A stretch of 9,235 nt of DNA from Candidatus Aciduliprofundum sp. Lineage in GTDB: Archaea; Thermoplasmatota; Thermoplasmata; Thermoplasmatales; Aciduliprofundaceae. The translations under genes and the position numbers were made by a program. The stretch is from contig WAKY01000074.1 of NCBI GenBank assembly GCA_015523135.1, forward strand, positions 1-9,235. Direction: 5' to 3'. Below the pieces are notes generated by a model. The model was not told the DNA's origin. It was given only the letters and a program-made list of their open reading frames with translations, and searched no databases. Shown here in pieces: positions 7,188 to 9,235 of the stretch; positions within the stretch are counted from its first letter, which is position 1, and each line of letters begins with the position of its first letter.

Positions 7188-7204
7188 ATACATAAAATAT
7201 ACAT
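7188..7204 (+). repeat. Direct repeat ATACAT, two copies 11 bases apart
   Basis: ATACAT occurs at 7188-7193 and 7199-7204. The start-to-start distance is 11 bases, about one helical turn, so both copies lie on the same DNA face. They sit between the TATA box and the predicted transcription start, where bound protein would block initiation. The A+T-rich composition makes a chance repeat quite possible. Confidence 0.35.
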
Positions 7205-7220
7205 GATTTAGCCAATAAAA

Positions 7221-7227
7221 AGGAGGT
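7221..7227 (+). promoter_or_regulatory. Strong ribosome binding site AGGAGGT
   Basis: AGGAGGT ends seven bases before the ATG at 7235, the ideal spacing. A nearer ATG at 7231 opens only ATG-TAT-GAG-stop, so 7235 is the real start. The site shows that the RHH segment is translated as part of the protein and is not a start-site artefact. Confidence 0.8.
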
Positions 7228-7234
7228 ATTATGT

Positions 7235-7936
7235 ATGAGTGAGATAAGAATAGTAATACCGGATAAAGTGGATAGGTATCTTGATTCTTTAGTGCGTACG
7301 GGAATGTTCTCTTCCAAGGCTGAGCTTTTTAGGGCGGCCCTTATGGAGTACCTTGAAGAAATATCCTCTGTGGCCAAAGACTACGATTCCAAGCTTATGT
7401 TCTCTCCAGAAGGTAGGATATACCAGTTGGAATATGCAAAGGAAGCATCTTTGAGAGGCGTACCTGTGGTGGCAATTACTTATTCTTCTGGTATACTATT
7501 TGTGTATCCAGATTTGAATAATGGAAATACTGAATATGCGGATAAAATATATTCAAACGGAGAGATTATAGCAACCTTTGCAGGCCTTGCAGCTGATGGC
7601 TTGTATGTTATGAGCAAAATAAGGGAAATGAAAGGAGATATGCAAGATGTCCTTTTTGAGATTTCCAAAATATTCTGGGAATTTACAACTAAAATGGACT
7701 ATAGACCCCTAGGGGCAAGCGTAATGGTTGGATTTAAAAAAGAGAAAAAGATAGCAGTTTTTGATCCCTCAGGCAGCTATCATTTTGCAAACTACTGGGC
7801 AATAGGAGATGAAGAGAAAGATATTATGGGAAATTTGGCAAAGGGATACAAAGAGGATATGAAGAAAGAAGAAGCTTTGAAGCTTGCGCTAAATGCACTT
7901 GGTAATCCTCCGAAGTACAAATTTGAAACTCTTTAA
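7235..7936 (+). CDS. Fusion of ribbon-helix-helix DNA-binding domain and proteasome alpha-subunit-like domain
   Basis: A 233-residue protein with two domains. Residues 4-43 are a CopG/Arc-type ribbon-helix-helix: strand IRIVIP, helix DKVDRYLDSLVRTG, then SSKAELFRAALMEYLEEI. Residues 50-233 match a proteasome alpha subunit. They contain YDSKLMFSPEGRIYQLEYAKEA, which corresponds to the alpha N-terminal signature, then FAGLAADG, YRPLGASVMVGF and FDPSGSYHFANYWAIG, and a final helix KKEEALKLALNAL. Lys104 (EYADKIY) aligns with the pocket lysine that receives HbYX tails of proteasomal ATPases. There is no catalytic threonine, as expected for an alpha type. Oddities: the gate motif YDR reads YDS; the helix 1-helix 2 region is about 10 residues short and lacks the usual YTQ-GG segment; and the C terminus stops soon after the last helix, missing about 30 residues. 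It could be a repressor using the alpha fold for assembly or sensing, or an alternative alpha ring or cap that binds DNA. Neither is proven. It is divergent from tldDE. Confidence 0.9.
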   Translation: MSEIRIVIPDKVDRYLDSLVRTGMFSSKAELFRAALMEYLEEISSVAKDYDSKLMFSPEGRIYQLEYAKEASLRGVPVVAITYSSGILFVYPDLNNGNTEYADKIYSNGEIIATFAGLAADGLYVMSKIREMKGDMQDVLFEISKIFWEFTTKMDYRPLGASVMVGFKKEKKIAVFDPSGSYHFANYWAIGDEEKDIMGNLAKGYKEDMKKEEALKLALNALGNPPKYKFETL

Positions 7937-7940
7937 TTTT

Positions 7941-7960
7941 AATTTTTCAGAATTTTTCAG
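7941..7960. repeat. Perfect tandem duplication of the 10-mer AATTTTTCAG
   Basis: Two identical copies of AATTTTTCAG lie directly end to end, five bases after the stop of the RHH-proteasome-like gene. With the preceding TTTAATTTT they form a T-rich tract. Archaeal termination occurs at T-runs, so this may partly terminate the upstream transcript before the MFS gene. Slippage duplication is the simpler explanation. Confidence 0.6.
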
Positions 7961-7965
7961 GAGTG
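7959..7965 (+). promoter_or_regulatory. Ribosome binding site setting the downstream MFS start
   Basis: AGGAGTG ends eight bases before a GTG at 7974. No other start in the frame has such a site. The ATG at 7893, still inside the preceding gene, would add 27 residues that merely read its 3' end and the tandem repeat. Confidence 0.55.
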
Positions 7966-7973
7966 CTGCAAAG

Positions 7974-9131
7974 GTGACAAACTTTCTCAATAGAAATCTA
8001 AAGATTATTACCATCATAAACACAGTTTTTGTTTCTGCAAACTCATTATGGATTATGTTCCTACCTTATTTTTTCAAAAGCGTTCACTTGAGTGGTTTTA
8101 TGATTGGCGTAATCTATGGATTTAGTGGATTGGCAAATGCCTTAGGAAGATTTTTTGGTGGAAGACTTTCAACAGTAGTTGGTATAAAATATGACATAAT
8201 GATTGGATATCTGATGTTTTCCCTTTGGCCCATCATGTTTTTAACTTCTTATTATATATATGGAGTTGTTATAGGTTCATTTGGGACCGGTTTAGTTGTA
8301 CCTGCAAAATCTATGTTTGTAGTTGAACAAACAAATAAAAGAAGAGGCTTTACATATATGTTCGTTCAACGATTTTTACCTTCTCTTTTCCCTGCTTTAC
8401 TTCTGCCAGTAGGAGCATATCTATACTATAAAAATTTATTTTATGTGTCCTTGATCTTAGGTTCTCTTGGAATTGTATCAACAATACCCCTATTATTTAA
8501 GTTAAACACAAAAGAAAGGAAGAAAAATAGTAAAAGAATTTTAAGATCCAAAATATTTGTTTTTCCACGGATAATTTTTATATTACCATTTATCTTTTTA
8601 GTAATTGCTTACTCTTTAGATAGTTTTTCCTCCTCCGTGTTTTCTTGGTATATTCCTCTATTTCTAAATATTAAGGGATATGGCGTGCTTTTTTATGGGG
8701 TATTTTCATCTTTGACGACAATAACCATTGCTTTTGGCTCCCTCTTTTCTGGATATTTAGTGGATAAATTAAACCCCTACCGCTCTTTAATATTATTGTG
8801 GATTATTCTCTCTATAATTGTTTTTATCTTTGCATTAGCTAACAATATAGATATCATACTTATCACATATCTTATATGGAACACAATTGATATGATAGAC
8901 ACAGTTGCAGGTCCTATCTTGATACATGATTGGTTTATAAAAGAGAAAAGAACACTTGCATATGGTTATTTTTCAGGATTTATAAGAATAGCAGGTATTT
9001 CTGGTTTATTTGTAAGTGGATTAATTGTTAGCATCTCTCTAACTCTTCCGTTTTTATTAAAAGGTATATTTAATATTGTTGGCGCAATATTAATTTTTAT
9101 AATCTACAAGTTTAAAAGACATTATTTTTGA
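7974..9131 (+). CDS. MFS-like membrane transporter, A+T-rich gene
   Basis: With a GTG start at 7974 the product has 385 residues and about 12 hydrophobic helices in two halves separated by a basic loop (NTKERKKNSKRILRSK). The MFS loop 2-3 region reads FFGGRLSTVVGIKYD, a weak motif A that lacks the usual aspartate. The second-half loop SGYLVDKLNPYRS fits better. The substrate is unknown. It follows the RHH-proteasome-like gene by 37 bases and has its own ribosome site but no clear promoter, so co-transcription is likely. Base composition stands out: four sampled 60-base lines (8341, 8581, 8821, 9001) average 30% G+C, against about 39% for lines in hutH, the XRE gene and the fusion gene. Hydrophobic codons explain part of this. 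Recent acquisition is possible. The protein differs clearly from the other MFS transporter in the window, so it is not a recent duplicate. Confidence 0.85.
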   Translation: MTNFLNRNLKIITIINTVFVSANSLWIMFLPYFFKSVHLSGFMIGVIYGFSGLANALGRFFGGRLSTVVGIKYDIMIGYLMFSLWPIMFLTSYYIYGVVIGSFGTGLVVPAKSMFVVEQTNKRRGFTYMFVQRFLPSLFPALLLPVGAYLYYKNLFYVSLILGSLGIVSTIPLLFKLNTKERKKNSKRILRSKIFVFPRIIFILPFIFLVIAYSLDSFSSSVFSWYIPLFLNIKGYGVLFYGVFSSLTTITIAFGSLFSGYLVDKLNPYRSLILLWIILSIIVFIFALANNIDIILITYLIWNTIDMIDTVAGPILIHDWFIKEKRTLAYGYFSGFIRIAGISGLFVSGLIVSISLTLPFLLKGIFNIVGAILIFIIYKFKRHYF

Positions 9132-9151
9132 ATATATATTTTTATACCTTC
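9132..9151. terminator. Short A+T-rich gap between convergent genes
   Basis: Twenty bases separate the stop codons of two convergent genes. The plus strand holds a five-T run (9139-9143). No hairpin is visible. An archaeal T-rich terminator for the plus-strand transcript is plausible. Confidence 0.3.
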
Positions 9152-9235
9152 TCATTTGTTAGAATATTTGCAGAAAGGATCAATACCATATATGTCTCCA
9201 GAAATAAGGTATGCATGTGCTCTACATCCACCACG
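9152..9235 (-). CDS. Probable radical SAM/SPASM-type protein, C-terminal end only
   Basis: Reading the minus strand from the right edge gives 27 codons ending in TGA at 9152. The peptide begins RGGCRAHAYLISGD and continues with GIDPFCKYSN. This closely resembles the C-terminal end of many radical SAM proteins with a SPASM extension (GGCRARAYAYTGD...DP.C). In those proteins the cysteines bind an auxiliary iron-sulfur cluster; here Cys4 and Cys22 of the fragment match them. Such proteins include peptide-modifying maturases and enzymes of the alternative haem pathway (AhbC/AhbD-like). The fragment is too short to say which. It is convergent with the MFS gene, with 20 bases between stops. The rest of the gene lies outside the window. 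Confidence 0.72.
   Translation of the reverse strand, partial: RGGCRAHAYLISGDIYGIDPFCKYSNK

Noticed and set aside
7109..7204. N-terminal extension of tldD by 32 residues to the ATG at 7204
   Set aside because: The segment is hydrophobic and cysteine-rich, is unlike the family start, and crosses the TATA-like box for tldD. GGTGAT lies just before the ATG at 7108.
7231..7242. Three-codon mini-frame ATG-TAT-GAG-stop overlapping the fusion gene start
   Set aside because: It is closer than ideal to the ribosome site and encodes only three residues. It is probably incidental to ATGTATG, though a translational effect cannot be excluded.
7893..7973. Start of the second MFS gene inside the fusion gene
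   Set aside because: The extra 27 residues only read through the end of the upstream gene and the tandem repeat. The ATG at 7893 has no ribosome site, whereas GTG at 7974 follows AGGAGTG at good distance.
1..9235. tRNA, rRNA, CRISPR arrays, insertion sequences or attachment sites
   Set aside because: No cloverleaf, regularly spaced repeat array, transposase or terminal inverted repeat was seen. All gaps between genes are shorter than 130 bases.

Overview
The window looks archaeal, most likely from the Thermoplasmatota, possibly close to Aciduliprofundum. That placement is inference. It rests on archaeal-type promoters (TATA-like boxes about 26-30 bases before start codons, and a BRE-TATA pair at 7172-7186), several apparently leaderless genes, GGTGAT/GGAGG-type ribosome sites, an XRE regulator of an archaeal type, a KaiC-like ATPase and a proteasome alpha-type domain. 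Sampled lines of most genes are near 39% G+C.

Layout, left to right. Minus strand, 1-301: N-terminal 100 residues of a KaiC/RecA-superfamily ATPase, cut by the edge. Minus strand, 352-1551: a 12-helix MFS transporter, divergent from an XRE-type regulator (1596-2288, plus) across a very short shared promoter region. The regulator's 3' end overlaps by 17 bases the 3' end of histidine ammonia-lyase hutH (2272-3768, minus). Upstream of hutH, a minus-strand operon reads tldD (5738-7108), tldE/pmbA (4410-5741) and a secreted, membrane-anchored protein of unknown function (3799-4413), joined by two ATGA stop/start overlaps. Divergent from tldD, across 126 bases, lies the most unusual gene (7235-7936, plus): a ribbon-helix-helix DNA-binding domain fused to a proteasome alpha-subunit-like domain. 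It is followed by an A+T-rich MFS-like transporter (7974-9131). This runs tail to tail into the last 27 codons of a probable radical SAM/SPASM protein (9152-9235, minus).

How the genes may work together. TldD and TldE should form one heteromeric metalloprotease. The third gene of that operon could be a partner or substrate, but nothing in the sequence proves it. The proteasome-like fusion faces this operon and shares its control region. That region contains a perfect 10-base palindrome and a one-turn-spaced direct repeat, both candidate operators. A DNA-binding alpha-type proteasome protein beside a protease operon is the main candidate for an undescribed regulatory or proteolytic system. The histidine lyase, the two transporters and the KaiC-like ATPase look like ordinary neighbours.
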